Shown: piece by piece, positions 9,824 to 22,142 of the stretch | Position numbering within the stretch: position 1 is the first letter of the stretch | Layout: every line of letters begins with the position of its first letter | Assembly: GCA_025201365.1 (NCBI GenBank) | Contig: JAIXMF010000046.1 | Coordinates: 1-56,303, forward strand | Origin: Syncephalis plumigaleata | Lineage: Eukaryota > Zoopagomycota > Zoopagomycetes > Zoopagales > Piptocephalidaceae | DNA length: 56,303 nucleotides | Direction: 5' to 3' | The notes under the pieces: model-generated | Told to the model about the DNA's origin: nothing | What the model saw: only the letters and a program-made list of their open reading frames with translations | The model's database searches: none | Translations under genes and position numbers: made by a program

Positions 9824-11686
9824 GATAATTTACGAAGATTGTTTATGTTATTTAGCAAGGAAATGCAGCGTATGAAAATTGATGGCGTGTAAATAAACAG
9901 ATGGCGCACATGCGCAGCTCCTAATAACCAAAAGAAAAAAGAAAAAGGAAAATGCTTAAATGTTGAATAATGATCAGTAGAATGCTTGATATGCTGAAAT
10001 GGTGTCGCTTATGATAATGAAGTAGAAATGCCGGTGATAACGACAATACGATCAATGATAAACGATAAACGATAGATGATGCTGATGATGATGATGATGA
10101 TGGTGCGGATGAATACGCGAAAGATAATGGCTGCAGCTATAACAATGGTGGTTAAGGTAGGTTCGCTTTTGACCTGGGCAAGATTCGACACACACACACT
10201 ACGATAAATCAACTGCTCGATAATGACGTGGATTGATGTCAACTAGTTCTGTTTGACTGCTTGTTTGTTTGTCCGTTTGACTGTCTGTCAGCCAGTATGG
10301 CCAAACTAACAATTGTATTCCCCTTAACTGCAAAGGCGATCAAAGGCTGAATAGATAATGAAGGTTCTGATCCTCGCAGCTTGATGCGAGATGAGACAGC
10401 CGTGGATTTACTAAGCATAAATATTCAATTGGTATATCAATGTTTGCGCGCTTAATTAGATTTCCGTAATAGCCAAGGCAAAATAACAACAATAATAATA
10501 ACAATAGTAGTAGTGGTGATGGGATTATTACAATGTAATGAGATATATATTCTAACTAGAAAATACCTCCCCTCGTACACAATGATATAAAAATAGTGCT
10601 ACGACAAAAGGGCACAGAAGGGAAAGCGCGATAATGATTTATTTTTACGTCATTCTTATCGATAGTCGTATTACATCCATGCACCATTTTGGAAGTTGAA
10701 ATCACTTCAGTCGACTATTATCCAATAGATACAGACAAATGACTCGTACGTATAAGGAAGGAATACGAAAATGAGATTGCAATCAATGGCCGACCATGAC
10801 TCGGAGGATTAGCGATGATGGCCAAATGATGTTATTACGATCGAGTATTTATCAGCACTTTGCCATCATGTACATGCATGCAGATGCAACATAATACGAG
10901 TGGACATGATGTGCATTAACTAGAATCAGTATCATTTATCGAGGATACGTGTATGTATATATGTGTATAGGAGTATATGTGTATGACAATGTTAGTAGAC
11001 CTTTGCAATGGTACAACACTACAAACCATCTGGTTTGACTTTGCCTTACTTCAATTAGGCATAAGAGAATGAATGCTGTGAAATTTGGAACCATTCTAGA
11101 ACTCATTCCTACTACTATTACTACCCTATCAGTATTGCTGCTATTGCTTGTAATAGTAGTCATTGGGAATGTTGTGTAGCATTATCTCGCAATATATACA
11201 CATTGGAACACCGCTTATGGCAACATTTCGACTAGTCTGCGTGTCATATCATTGCCATTATCCTAACATCAGGGCTTGTTCCTTTGCTGTCAACCTCTAA
11301 CGTGCTCCGTATCAGTATGTCCATTATAGCAGTATGTATACTAAACATGGTATGATCAATATATCTCTTGTGCTTTACTAGGCTCAAGGGATATATATAT
11401 ACTTTACTTTCTGATCATTATTGCTATTCCTGTAGATTGCTATCTAATCTTTACTTGTTACCTTCTAGCAATTCTATTATTCTAAATTAATTTATTGATC
11501 ATGCTTATTGAAGTGCCGCCCAGATTGCATTATTGATCGTATAAAACTATATAAACCATGGTCAAGCATTAACGAGCATCTTCTTCATCTTCTTCATCTT
11601 TCTCATACAAACAATTGATTCGATATCAACGCCTTCTTTCTCTTGACTCTACACACATTTCATCACACATCGTATAAACCGCTACA
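9824..11686. other. Intergenic, no gene seen
   Basis: Lies between divergently transcribed genes. Contains a GAT microsatellite near 10080-10100 and AT-rich sequence; the short frames here lack codon structure. The right end holds the promoter of the gene at 11687. Confidence 0.6.
11548..11555 (+). promoter_or_regulatory. TATA box of the secreted protein gene
   Basis: TATATAAA lies about 130 bp before the ATG at 11687 and is followed by a CT-rich leader (about 11578-11606, repeated CTTCAT). This pattern is usual for strongly expressed fungal genes. Confidence 0.5.
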
Positions 11687-12295
11687 ATGCATCTATCCAC
11701 GTTTACCATCATTCTCGGAGCAATTGTTGCCCTGGCTGGCACAAATGCACAACCATTAGATCTTAAAAGTGACGACTTGAAGAATATCGATCCGGCAACG
11801 GCCAATCTCATCAATGACAATGGCCTAGTTACGCTCATTCCTTACTTTGACATTGTCCAACCAGCCGGTACGGCGAAAGTAGTACCGTCCAGCACTGACG
11901 ATTTGAGCAATCCAGGCGAGCGACGTATCTACTATGACGGCAATAACAAATTCCTTCGTCAAGTTGATATCTACCGTTCTGACGTTCGTAATCTCATCAA
12001 GAACATCAACTTTGTCGAGCCCGATCCCACTGGCAGTGGTGGCAATAGAACGGCGACCATCAAGGCCGACAACACGATTCGTAAAAATATCGAGAAACTG
12101 TACATCAAGCTGTTTGACGGTCGCGAGGAACGTGTTGACTTTGACTATTCGACCATTCGTGGTAATCTCGAGAAGATTACCGTGCATCGTCTATGGAACA
12201 AGGATGACTACACCGAGGTCAAGATTGACTATAATATTTTTAACAAGATCGAGAAAGTCTCGGAGAGTCAAACAGCGGTGATTAGTCAGTTCTAA
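11687..12295 (+). CDS. Small secreted protein, unknown
   Basis: Single exon, 202 residues. Residues 1-21 form a signal peptide with a likely cut after GTNA. The mature part is polar and charged with no cysteines and no obvious membrane span; it contains one NRT glycosylation site. The second half alternates hydrophobic and charged residues (KLYIKLFDGREERVDFDY, EVKIDYNIFNKIEKV), which suggests beta strands. I do not recognise the family. An AATAAA signal lies at about 12356, about 60 bp after the stop, and a TATA box lies upstream. Extracellular or wall-associated location is inferred from the signal peptide only. Confidence 0.75.
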   Translation: MHLSTFTIILGAIVALAGTNAQPLDLKSDDLKNIDPATANLINDNGLVTLIPYFDIVQPAGTAKVVPSSTDDLSNPGERRIYYDGNNKFLRQVDIYRSDVRNLIKNINFVEPDPTGSGGNRTATIKADNTIRKNIEKLYIKLFDGREERVDFDYSTIRGNLEKITVHRLWNKDDYTEVKIDYNIFNKIEKVSESQTAVISQF

Positions 12296-12547
12296 AAAGA
12301 TGATGATGATGATGATGGCAGTCCTGCCTACTACATGTTGTTCTCTTGATTGCAAATAAAGATCTGCAGATGAGTTAGTGTGCATTATCGATATACAAAT
12401 AACAGCAATCTCAATGATATAACAATGATGATAAATCGTTTATATATTTATATTTGTAAAAAAGTAATTATAATTGACACAATGTATACACGTGTATATA
12501 CGCGCGTTTGGATATGTGTGTGCACTAACATTAAAACAAAACGTAAT

Positions 12548-14482
12548 TTACTGCTTTCTCAATATTGTACGCCATTTCATAAAACTATAGTGATCTCCAG
12601 AACGTAAAAGTATCTCCTTTTTGCCGTTAACGTACACCTTGAGCGTATTTGCCGTCTGGCCAACCACATCGGCTGACGCTAGAATAGCGCTACTATTTAG
12701 GAATACTGTCTCGCGGTGTGCGAACGACAAATCGCCTCGTTGTTTGAGTGCCTCGGCCAGGATAAGTCGATCAGATAGAAGCCAGGCGTGCACGAGTTTC
12801 TCCGTTTCTTGACCCGGTGTCGTCATCCAGAATTCGCCCTGGTGCACCAGTGTCTGACCGAGCGAGAGGAACGGATCAAACTGGCCTGCCATGCTACTTT
12901 GTAGACTGGCGATCTCTTCGGTATGATTGACTCGTTCAACCCTATATACATTATGATGGCAATAGTTCATCGATGAGTATTATGTTCAATTTAGGATTAC
13001 CAGTGCACACAAACTTACCATGGATTAATACGAGCAACGAGTGATTCCATAGTCTCGATACAACGATTCACCTCGATGGTGTCGCGTTCAGAGAGTACAC
13101 CACTGGTACTGTTATAATCGTGATGCGAGGCACGCACATCGGTGCATCGAGTTAACACTGTCTCGAAAAAGCTAATATATTGGCTGACACGATCTACAGG
13201 ACGACGTAGCAACACTCGTATATCTATACCGCCGGCTTGTAATGTACATTCCTAGTTACGCCCACCCCCCATCAATACAAGTTAGCATCCGTGTGAATAT
13301 TGTAAATGTATAGTGCACGCGTATGTGTGTGTGTGTGTGTGTGTGTGTGCTTACCTCGACGGCACGGCGGAAAGAGTCGTCAACGAAACAAAGGTTCTCG
13401 AAACCAACCATAGCCATGGAGTAATTGGCTATCTGTGAAATATACACTTCGAATTCCTCCATCACCTAAATAACACGTACGTCCATCATAATGTTAGTAT
13501 TCGCGTGGAATGATAATGCATCAATGTTGCTAACTTACTCGCACACGAATCAGTGCCGCCACTTCCGCAATGGTTGCATCAAGTGCATGCCTATTCAGCA
13601 TTTCCATAAATATGCATGTCTTCTATTGTTGCTACTCTACAAAGAATAATAAATGGGTAACTTACAGTACTCTCAATTCCTCCAATAGACAATGATGAAG
13701 CGTTCTAATAGCTGGTAAATAGCCGAATAGACCATTCAGCGTACGCATAATATCTCCTTTAGTGGGATCCGGTGGTACATGCATAAAACCCATAAGACTG
13801 AAACGTCGTCGATGATTCACCGGGCCAGTCTGACGTCCCCCCGAGGACAAGTAGCGACGAGCCAGTGGCATCCAAAACGCATCGCGAAGCATGTCTATCG
13901 CGCTGATATACGAGGACTCGCGATCAATTAGACTTTGGAGCTGCATGGAGAATACATTGGGTGCAGAACCGGTGGGTATAAATCCTATACATAGTATGAG
14001 CCTGTTAATGGCATGCTGTACAACCTGTGTGCCACACACTAATGGGTTTCTCCCTGTCCTGCCATTCCATCTACTACGTTGCCAATAGAATGGTGATGGC
14101 GGTGGTGTCACCACGCGCACACTTCCCAAAAGAGCAGATATTATGGAAAAACAATGCTTGACATACGTGTGTACGCGTGTGTATCCATACCAAGCCCTCC
14201 ATCACCATGAACACTTCTATTATTGACTCTACCATCTATCCAATAGTACTTACCATTAATATAACCGGTTCGCGTGTCGGACGAGCAACGTCGACGAGAC
14301 AAAGGACCTGCAGCCGTCGATCTCACTTGCTGCTGAATGGCCTGAGCCACTAGAGCAACACTAGGCGCAAGCATCGCCTCGTTCATTGAAGCACGTCGAC
14401 GCGGTGTTTTACAACCGCTGGCGGCAGACTCGATAACAATAGCCCGGGACGGCATGAAGTTACTTAGTTGATCTCGTTGCAT
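12548..14482 (-). CDS. Dbl-family RhoGEF (DH-PH)
   Basis: Six exons fit: 14254-14482, 13666-13984, 13539-13590, 13355-13465, 13019-13251, 12548-12941; 445 residues. From about residue 85 the sequence reads as a DH domain: LQSLIDRESSYISAI (CR1-like), a middle helix (FEVYISQIANYSMAM), and LLRRPVDRVSQYISFFETVL, which matches the CR3 helix that contacts the GTPase. The last exon (about 315-445) fits a PH domain: a strand-rich start, HAWLLSDRLILAEAL, then a C-terminal helix ending FMKWRTILRK. Such proteins load GTP onto Rho/Cdc42 GTPases at membranes to drive polarity and wall growth. The 269-nt first intron (13985-14253) is much longer than the others and contains a Pro-rich open stretch (14040-14120), so an extra or alternative exon is possible. 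The in-frame ATG at 14482 is taken as start. Confidence 0.72.
13324..13349. repeat. (TG)13 microsatellite in a RhoGEF intron
   Basis: Pure dinucleotide run inside the intron between the 13355-13465 and 13019-13251 exons, close to the splice donor at 13354. Confidence 0.9.
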
Positions 14483-16608
14483 GTGCAAACAATAACGATG
14501 TCAACTTGCTAATACGCAAGTCACAGAGACACGCAACAATTGCGTAGGAAGCAAGTGGAACTAGGAAAACGAACCACCCGAAAGAAATAAAGGGATAGCC
14601 AAGTGTGCGTACAGTAGTCGCGCAACTTTAGACGAAGAAGAAGAAGCAAAATACGCTAAAAACAAATTAAACTGCAAATAATAGATATACGACCTGCGTG
14701 CGTAGCGAGGAAAGGGGCGCCAGATAATGATGGCACAATAATACGGGTCGTGCGTAAAAGAACTGAAAGAGAGGAAAAGAAGAGAAAGTATAAGAAGGTG
14801 AGTGAGCGAGCAGGTAAGTGAGTATGTCTATCTAGTAATACTAATAATAATAATGTAAAGGAAAGGGAAAGGAAAATGGAATAAAGGGAAAGCAAAGTGC
14901 GTTCTTGTTCGCTTAGCCACTCGAAAAGAAAAGAATAGATGCTGTAGAGGCAACGAGGACAATTAAGTCAGCAGCAGGTGTTAAATCGATGGCGTGTTTA
15001 TAGACTGCTTGGCACCGTAGAAGCGTGTGGTGCAAAAAGCATCAATCGTGAGAATGGAAACAACGCAACAACGACAGCAGCAGCAGCAGCAGCTACAGCA
15101 ACGCAACAAGCAGGTAAGCAGTCAAGAAAACGAGACCAACAAGTGGAACAGAACAGTGTGTATGCGTCGTGAGCGTGTAATCACTACTACTACTGCTACT
15201 ACTGTTACTACTAGTACTAGTACTCTACTATTACTACTATTCTACTAGTAACACGCAAGCACACACGCACTCTATGTATAATTCAAAAGGTATTCCTCAC
15301 AACCAACACACACGAGAATACAGCACGAGTTACAGAGTAATTACGAACCGTAATTAGCTAACAGTACCCAAATGCTAAAGTATATAGTTATAGTGTGGTA
15401 GTAGTAAGTGAATAGAAGAGAAGAAGGAATGCGTAGTGGTGGTAAGGAGAGAATAAGAAAAGGAAAAGTGGCGCTAGATAGTCGTGGTCTACTCTGATCC
15501 ATTTGTTCACTCATCCATCAGCTAGAAAAGAAGATGGCCGCATTTGCTGGTTGGAAATAGCCGTGCGGTCGGAGTCTAATCCATCTCCTCATTTCTCCTC
15601 CTCGTCCTCGTCCTACTCACTCTCCTCTCATTCAATGACACGCTTGTTATTGTTCACCCATTCACTCGTATTATTTGACAGCAAGCCTTGTGTCTATTGA
15701 TATTGTTCATGTATTTTCTTTCTATCACTAGCACTCTCGGCCTATGCACACGCATTGATGTTTATTGAATTTGGTAGTTAGAGAAGCAAGTAGATCATGT
15801 ATATATAAAGGGTAACTATAGATAGGAACATACTTAAATAGATACAAGTAATCTTGAAACGAAGTACGTGTGTATCTCACCATGATAGTATTACTGTAGG
15901 ATGATCGACTGTGCAATTGTTGCAAATAATCAGCGACACACTTTCTGTCTCTTCCTCATTTGCACATACACACACACACACACACAATAAGCATACGAGG
16001 ATAGAATGAGTAGTCTAGGAGAAGTGTGGACAGTTTGGCCATTTCTCTCATTGTCCAATGAAGGTAGGCAAGCCACATGCGGAGATCTAAATCATGTTGA
16101 TCATTGGTGACCGCGTGAGTGTCGCAATTTAACCTCCGCTCATGCAATGTCAAATATCAAACTGGCGCAGCACAATGCAACAATCACGCTGTTCCTTTAT
16201 GTTATACGCACTAGTGTCTTGTCCTAGGGAAATACACATATACTTTACATTACTAATACAACTTGTATTCTACATATTATTCGACTAAAGAGATGAAATT
16301 GTAAACGTATACTACAATGATTGGTTGGCTTTGCAGGACTGTGTTCATTGTATAAATATAGAAATGATAAATGGGGGAGGAAGGCGAGCTGAGTTATGAA
16401 TAGCAAAAAAATTCTCCGAAACTGGTTGGCCAAAGAGTGAATCGAATTAGATTCGAATAGAATCAAAACCACTTTCAGTCATACTTGTTTCGTCTCTTTT
16501 CACCTCACGCTTACGCATTACGTTTTATGTTTACTCGTAAAAGGAAACGAAAGAGAAATAGAGAGAGAAAAGGAAAAGTAGTTCATTAAGGTTTCTTACG
16601 AATTCAGT
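14483..16608. other. Intergenic between divergent genes, no gene seen
   Basis: About 2.1 kb with a CAG/CAA run (15070-15105), ACT triplets (15180-15245) and a CA repeat (about 15965-15986). It probably holds the leaders and promoters of the RhoGEF (left) and TOE1 (right) genes. No frame looks like a conserved protein. Confidence 0.55.
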
Positions 16609-18361
16609 ATGGAAACACTTGGTAGTCAGCACGATCTACATGTTGCCTCTGAGACTATTCACTATGTTGAGCTTACGCGACATAATCTATCTCATTACGT
16701 AGTAGGTATGATGTCGCTAATGCGTAATGCAACATTTATTGCTGTTGATTGCGAATTCACCGGTCTTGGACTAAGTCGACCGGAAACACGAGCAACGTAC
16801 GTAGGTGTTTCCTTAAAGCATAGTAATCTATCATTGTATACAAGTTGTCTAATCAGTCTATATTGATTATAGAAATATCGAGGATAGATATATGGCATTG
16901 CGTAAACTTGTGGATACACACGCGTTAGTCGCGGTAGGATTGAGTATTTTCATAGAACGACCAGTCAACAACAAGCATGAATTACCGGGGAGTCGACAGA
17001 TTCTTTACGATGTACATATATTTCAATTGTTGCTCTGTTGTACTGTATGTATTATCATGGAACTATCTAACAAACGATGGATTAATCATTATTATTGCTG
17101 TTATTATTATGTAGCAAGACTATATGGTCAGTTCAGAAAGTCTACGTTTTCTCGTTGATAATGGTTACGATCTCAATCGATTAGTACGCGATGGTGTTCC
17201 TTATCAACCGATGAGTACATTGGAGGTAAGTCATCCTGTTCATATATCCCTATTATTTACTTGTACTCATAACATGCTTATATATAACAACTTATTATTA
17301 TAGATGATGGAGAATGCATTTACAACACCAGAAGCAAAACTACTTAAAAGCTTGTTTGACACACTCATTACAGCTGGTCGTCCACTCATTGTACATAATG
17401 GATGGCTTGATTTACTATTTTTATATCATGGTTTTTATGCACCTTTACCGAACAAGCTGCAATCGTTCGTCGCTGATCTTCGTGAAATGTTTCCAGGCGG
17501 TATTTGGGATACGAAATACACTTCTGATTATATTGATCGTGAACCTGCCTCATTCCTAGCCTTACTCTACCGTAAATGGTTAGTAATGCATCATTGTATA
17601 GAATTGTAACTAATACCACGATGACAACTACTACTATTAGTGAACGTCTACATAAACGACGATGTAAGCAAGCAAGTACATCATCTGGTCTACCGTATAT
17701 TTCCTGTATCACTCATCGAATGGCACCCACTATTCCGACAACAATGACAACACCATCTACCATACGTGAATCGACCGATAGCACACAAGCTACGACATCC
17801 AAACCTGACTATTGCCAAAAGTATGCAGTAAGTACATATATATGTATATTTGTATACATTACAATGACTAATTCGATACTCATACTATATTAGAATCATG
17901 GCCATTGTCCAATGGGTCGTCAATGTCCGTATTCACATTCACTAGATGTCATTCTGGATGCACAAGAACGTCGAACAAGTAGAAAAACAAATGTCAACGA
18001 GCAAAAGATTCTAAAACGAAATGATATTGATAATGCTGATACTAATCAAAGTGCAAGTAAACGACACTGTCACAGTGCTGCATCAACTACTACATCTACA
18101 TCTACTACATCTACAACTACTGTACCTGATCCATCCCAGTATCATGCTGCCTACTTTGACGCGTTTATGACGGGATATGTTCATGCTGCTCAACGACAAG
18201 CTCAATTAGAGAGTAATCCAGACTATAACGAATCTCAATTACGATCATTAATGGGTGATCGACTTTATTTAATTGGTAAAAGTATGCCATTGCCCATAAC
18301 ACACAGTGTACTTGCCTCTACATCAGCTGGACATCGTCGTCGTATGACATTACTGCCATAA
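16609..18361 (+). CDS. TOE1: TOE1-like CAF1-family 3'-exonuclease with CCCH zinc finger
   Basis: Six exons: 16609-16796, 16873-17044, 17115-17225, 17304-17578, 17641-17827, 17894-18361; 466 residues. All joins keep frame and restore the family sequence, for example YRK-C-ERLHKRR across the fourth intron. The N-terminal CAF1/DEDD nuclease domain shows the acidic metal ligands in FIAVDCEFTGL (D and E), HNGWLDLLFLYHGF (D) and GIWDTKYTSDY (D). A CCCH finger follows at about residues 309-329 (C-x8-C-x5-C-x3-H, ending CPYSHSLD), as in animal TOE1. TOE1 is a nuclear Cajal-body 3' exonuclease that trims adenylated tails of snRNA precursors; the same role here is inferred. The C-terminal region carries a low-complexity Thr/Ser stretch and a short conserved-looking helix. 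AATAAA lies just after the stop. Confidence 0.88.
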
Positions 18362-18590
18362 CAACATAATGACAAATAAATACACTACTACTATTAATAT
18401 TCATGTAATGCCATCTTATTATATCTTAAACACTTTATATATTATCGCGTGTACGTTGAACACGTTTGCACGAATGAATAGAAATGGAAATGGAAAAGAC
18501 AAGTACCACGCAAATCAATAGGTGCAAACACTTGAGGGAAAACTTGGAATAATAGTAAAAAGATAAATGACTATAGCATCTACTCTGTTA

Positions 18591-20460
18591 TTACTCGTCC
18601 TTTGACTTCTTCTTCTTCTTCTTTTTTGCATCTGTGTCGTCGTCAGACTCGTGAGATCGCTTCTTCTCCTTCTTCTCTTTCTTTTCCTTCTTTTCTTTCT
18701 TTTCTTTCTTGTCCTTCTTTTCCTTCTTTTCTTTCTTGTCCGATGTCTCTGATTCTGGCTTGTCGACCTCCATACCACCTGCACTAGGACCAGTTACGTA
18801 GAAATCGGTTGTTGCTTGATAGCCACCGCTTGGTTTCATTTCGTGCTTCTTTTGTGTGCGCATGTTCTTGGCACCCTTGGCTGTAAGTTGCACGCCTTCT
18901 AGTTGACGCAGACGAGCATCGATCTTTGCACGAGCCTCAATGCCCACTGTAGGATTCTCTTGCTCGCCCAATGCATCTACACGTGCTGAGATGGAACTCT
19001 TGGCAGCTACCATACGAGCAATCTAATAAAGCGATAATAAGTATTTGCTTGTGTATATTCTATTCTATCGTATCATACCTTTCCCTTGGCCTTAGGGGCT
19101 GCCTGTCCAACAAGACTAGCATGGAAGATCAAACCGTATTTCGGTGTGTCGTGCTTGGTCTTCAATGCACGGAACAACGCCTTCTCCGCGCCTAGAATTT
19201 GAACGGTTGAAGCTGGGTATTTAGCGAGATTGATGAGTGATCCAGCATGGGAGATGAGACGTGCACCGACCAATTCACCGACAATGGTGGTCAGATTAGG
19301 AGCGATAGCATTCATGCGATTCTTAAGGTATTCATACAATTGCGTGCGATATTCAGTAATAGAGATGACTTGCTCACACAAGTGTGTAATGTTCTCAATA
19401 TCCTCTTCGCTAATCTATAATCACGTATGGTTTTAGTCATGCTATCTAACTGGAAGAACACAATAGTAGCCTATACTTACCTCAGTACCCATGGAAATCT
19501 CAGCGGCCTCCTTGACCTCCTTCTCTAGTTCCTCCGGTAGGACATCGGATAGATCAATATCTTGTGCATTGGTACGTACACCTAGTAGAAACAATAGTAA
19601 TGATTATTAGTATAACGAGCAAGTCATCGCTAATTCACTATTTCATATGTAACTTACCCATAGTCTTGACTACTTTAGCGTAGGCTAGATTGTCAACAAC
19701 AATCTTACCCATCTCGGGGAAGTGCCAGCCGTACCATTCCTTGACACGCATGGCGTACGTGTTGAGTTCCTTGTCCAGGTCATCAAGTAGACCGATGGCT
19801 TGTACAATCATCGTGTCAACCTTGTCTGGCGAGAACTTGAGTTTATAACGCGACAACGAATGCGACAGACCCAACACCATAGCATTCATATCGGAGGCAG
19901 GAACACCGGAAACGAGTGACTCGAATTGAGATCGAATACCACGATACAACTCTAGAACTGTATTATCGGCGGCAATCTTAATACCGAGCTTCTTAGCAAT
20001 AGAACCACCTAGATAAACAAATAAACAGATAATGAACGTGCCGCGTTAATTAAACGGTCATCATCCGATACAATTGTAATAACGTAACATAATACATACC
20101 GAGTTTCGAGTCGGCCACAGCCAAGCTTTCCTTCTTTAGTTCCTTCTCGGATAGCTCTTGAGTAAGGAATTGTTTAAGACCTTTGGATATTTTGCCTTCA
20201 ACGACAGCAGTAATATCCGATAAGGCTTCGACGGTGTTTTCAAACTTTTGGAAAGCTCGAAGTTTAACCCTAAAGGAGAACAGCGACACAATACATGTAA
20301 GCACTCTGATTTACTCACTATTATGCTGTAACGCTTACGTTTCATTAGCAAGTTCGGGTGTGGCAAAAGATTGGTACAAATCCTCTGGCTTCTTCAGCTT
20401 GCCATCGTCAAGTAGCTTAAAGAGTGCGTAGCCCGCCGGCGTTTCGTAAAGCACAAGCAT
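18591..20460 (-). CDS. NOP58: Box C/D snoRNP core protein Nop58
   Basis: Six exons: 20339-20460, 20100-20269, 19658-20008, 19481-19581, 19079-19414, 18591-19022; 503 residues, close to the usual yeast length. The start [14 protein letters not shown] is the typical Nop58 N-terminus (NOP5NT domain). A coiled-coil/NOSIC region follows ([19 protein letters not shown]), then the Nop domain, which binds snoRNA with the 15.5K/Snu13 protein; its signature [20 protein letters not shown] is intact. The C-terminus is the expected KKE/D tail, a long run of KKEK repeats ending KKKKSKDE. Nop58 pairs with Nop56, fibrillarin and Snu13 to guide 2'-O-methylation of rRNA in the nucleolus. Nothing is missing. 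Confidence 0.95.
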
Positions 20461-20855
20461 GATGAAGGTTCGGAATCAGTCTCTTTCTTATGGAAGATAC
20501 TAGTGTATGGAATCAGTCGTGATCGGGAATACACGAAATGACTCTTCAAGAAAAAAAAGGAAAAGAAAAGACGCCAATTCGTGTGTAGAATGGTGAGCGC
20601 GATGAACCATGAAAAAATCTACCTAATAACAGCAGGAAAAAAAAGAAAAAATTGTTTTCATTCCGAGTCACTTTAAGCAACTTGACTTCATCCAGTCTGG
20701 TAGTTTTCCCCCATATTTGACAGTTTACAAGAAAGTAACGCGCTGCCAATGATGAATTATTTCGTCACGCTGTACATGTAAACATATAAATATCCAAATG
20801 GATATGTTCTCTCGTTCTAGTACACCATCGTATATCATTAAACTATTACGCTAAC
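20461..20855. other. Shared promoter region of NOP58 and the Mpv17-family gene
   Basis: About 395 bp between two divergent start codons. It holds A-rich tracts near the NOP58 side and a TATA-like box on the other side. Confidence 0.6.
20785..20792 (+). promoter_or_regulatory. TATA-like box of the Mpv17-family gene
   Basis: TATAAATA about 64 bp before the ATG at 20856. Confidence 0.35.
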
Positions 20856-21632
20856 ATGTCTTCCACTACTGCCTCTGTCGTCAAACCAACCATTAGCTAT
20901 GGTCAACAACTACTACTCCGCTATGTGGTAGCGTTGAATACACATCCCTTAAGAACTAAGGCAATTACAGCTGGTGTCCTCAATGGTCTTCAGGAACTCA
21001 TTGCACAACTGGTAGCAAGTAGAGTAGCTCGAACTCGCCACCCCGCCACCAATACTGCTGCAAGTTCGGAGACAGCACGTCCAAAACCATCCGCATTCCC
21101 TGTAGATAAACGAGTAGTCAACATGGCACTCTATGGTAGGGGGATGAATAGACTATAAGGGCATGAACCGTACTAACCAGCGTGTGTCTAGGTTTTCTAA
21201 TTAGCGGTCCTCTAAACCACGCTCTATATGACATTCTTAATCGTATCATTGCAGGACGTAAAGGTATCCGCTATGCGATTGCCCAGTTACTCGCTGCCAA
21301 CCTTATCATTAGTCCTATTCTGAACACAGGTAAATAGTGGTAGCTGTGTTTGCCTGCTTAGCTACTGGATCTAATGTGTCTATTTCTACTCTCGACACAT
21401 AGTCTACTTATCAGCCATGGAGGTGATTGCCGGTAGACCGCAGATCCATCACATCCGTGGTGCAGTTACGCGTGGTCTTCTACCGATGCTACGAATCTCT
21501 TGGATGCTCTTCCCACTTGTACAGATATCGGCGCAACGCTATCTTCCACCACAGCTATGGGTGCCCTACTTTAACCTAGTCGGTTTTGTATTTGGTGTCT
21601 ATTTTAACATTGTTGCTAAAATGAGAAAGTAA
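20856..21632 (+). CDS. Mpv17/PMP22-family membrane protein
   Basis: Three exons: 20856-21135, 21192-21329, 21403-21632; 215 residues. The order of motifs fits the family: N-terminal LLLRYVVALNTHPLRTKAIT with the tract leading to a soluble insert (about 50-85, Ala/Thr-rich), GFLISGPLNHALYDILNR (the family's G-P-x-x-H-x-W/L-Y motif), and a C-terminal half with WMLFPLVQISAQRYLPPQLW and NLVGFVFGVYFN. Four membrane spans are expected. Members sit in the peroxisomal or inner mitochondrial membrane and act as channels or in membrane homeostasis (PXMP2, Mpv17, Sym1); the sequence does not decide which. The long Thr/Ala-rich loop after the first span is unlike Sym1. An AATAAA-like signal lies about 110 bp after the stop. 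Confidence 0.82.
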
Positions 21633-22142
21633 TACCATCCACTGGATTGTACAAATGGTCAACGCCACTATCATGATGTTGCAATAGTTGATTTCCACGT
21701 TATTTCGATTAAACATGCAAATGTAATACACATGCCACCATATCAAAATAAAGGATAATACTGGTGATACATGGTTGCTTTATTTAAGCATAAATATAAA
21801 TGTTCATCTATATCGTATTACGTCGTTTAATCCAACATTGGCAATTAGGATTAGAAAAGTGAAGGAAATAGTTAGTGTGACTACAGGGTTTTCCCAACCA
21901 ATTAACATTGTTAGTCATTATTAATGAATAGATTTGCACAATTGTTAACACTATTATCGCATTGCTATTATTATTGAGTAGTTGTCATTGCCCTAGCAGT
22001 TGAGGGAGATGTTAATGATTACGATATCATATGCTACAATTAGTGATAATAAATAATAGCTATTCCTCATTATTAGTTAATAGAAACATGTTGCTCGCTC
22101 TGATGTGATCAATAACAATATAGTATGATTTATTGATACTTG
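21633..22142. other. Intergenic between convergent genes, no gene seen
   Basis: AT-rich 3' flanks of the Mpv17-family gene and of the F-box gene. No coding frame is supported. Confidence 0.6.
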
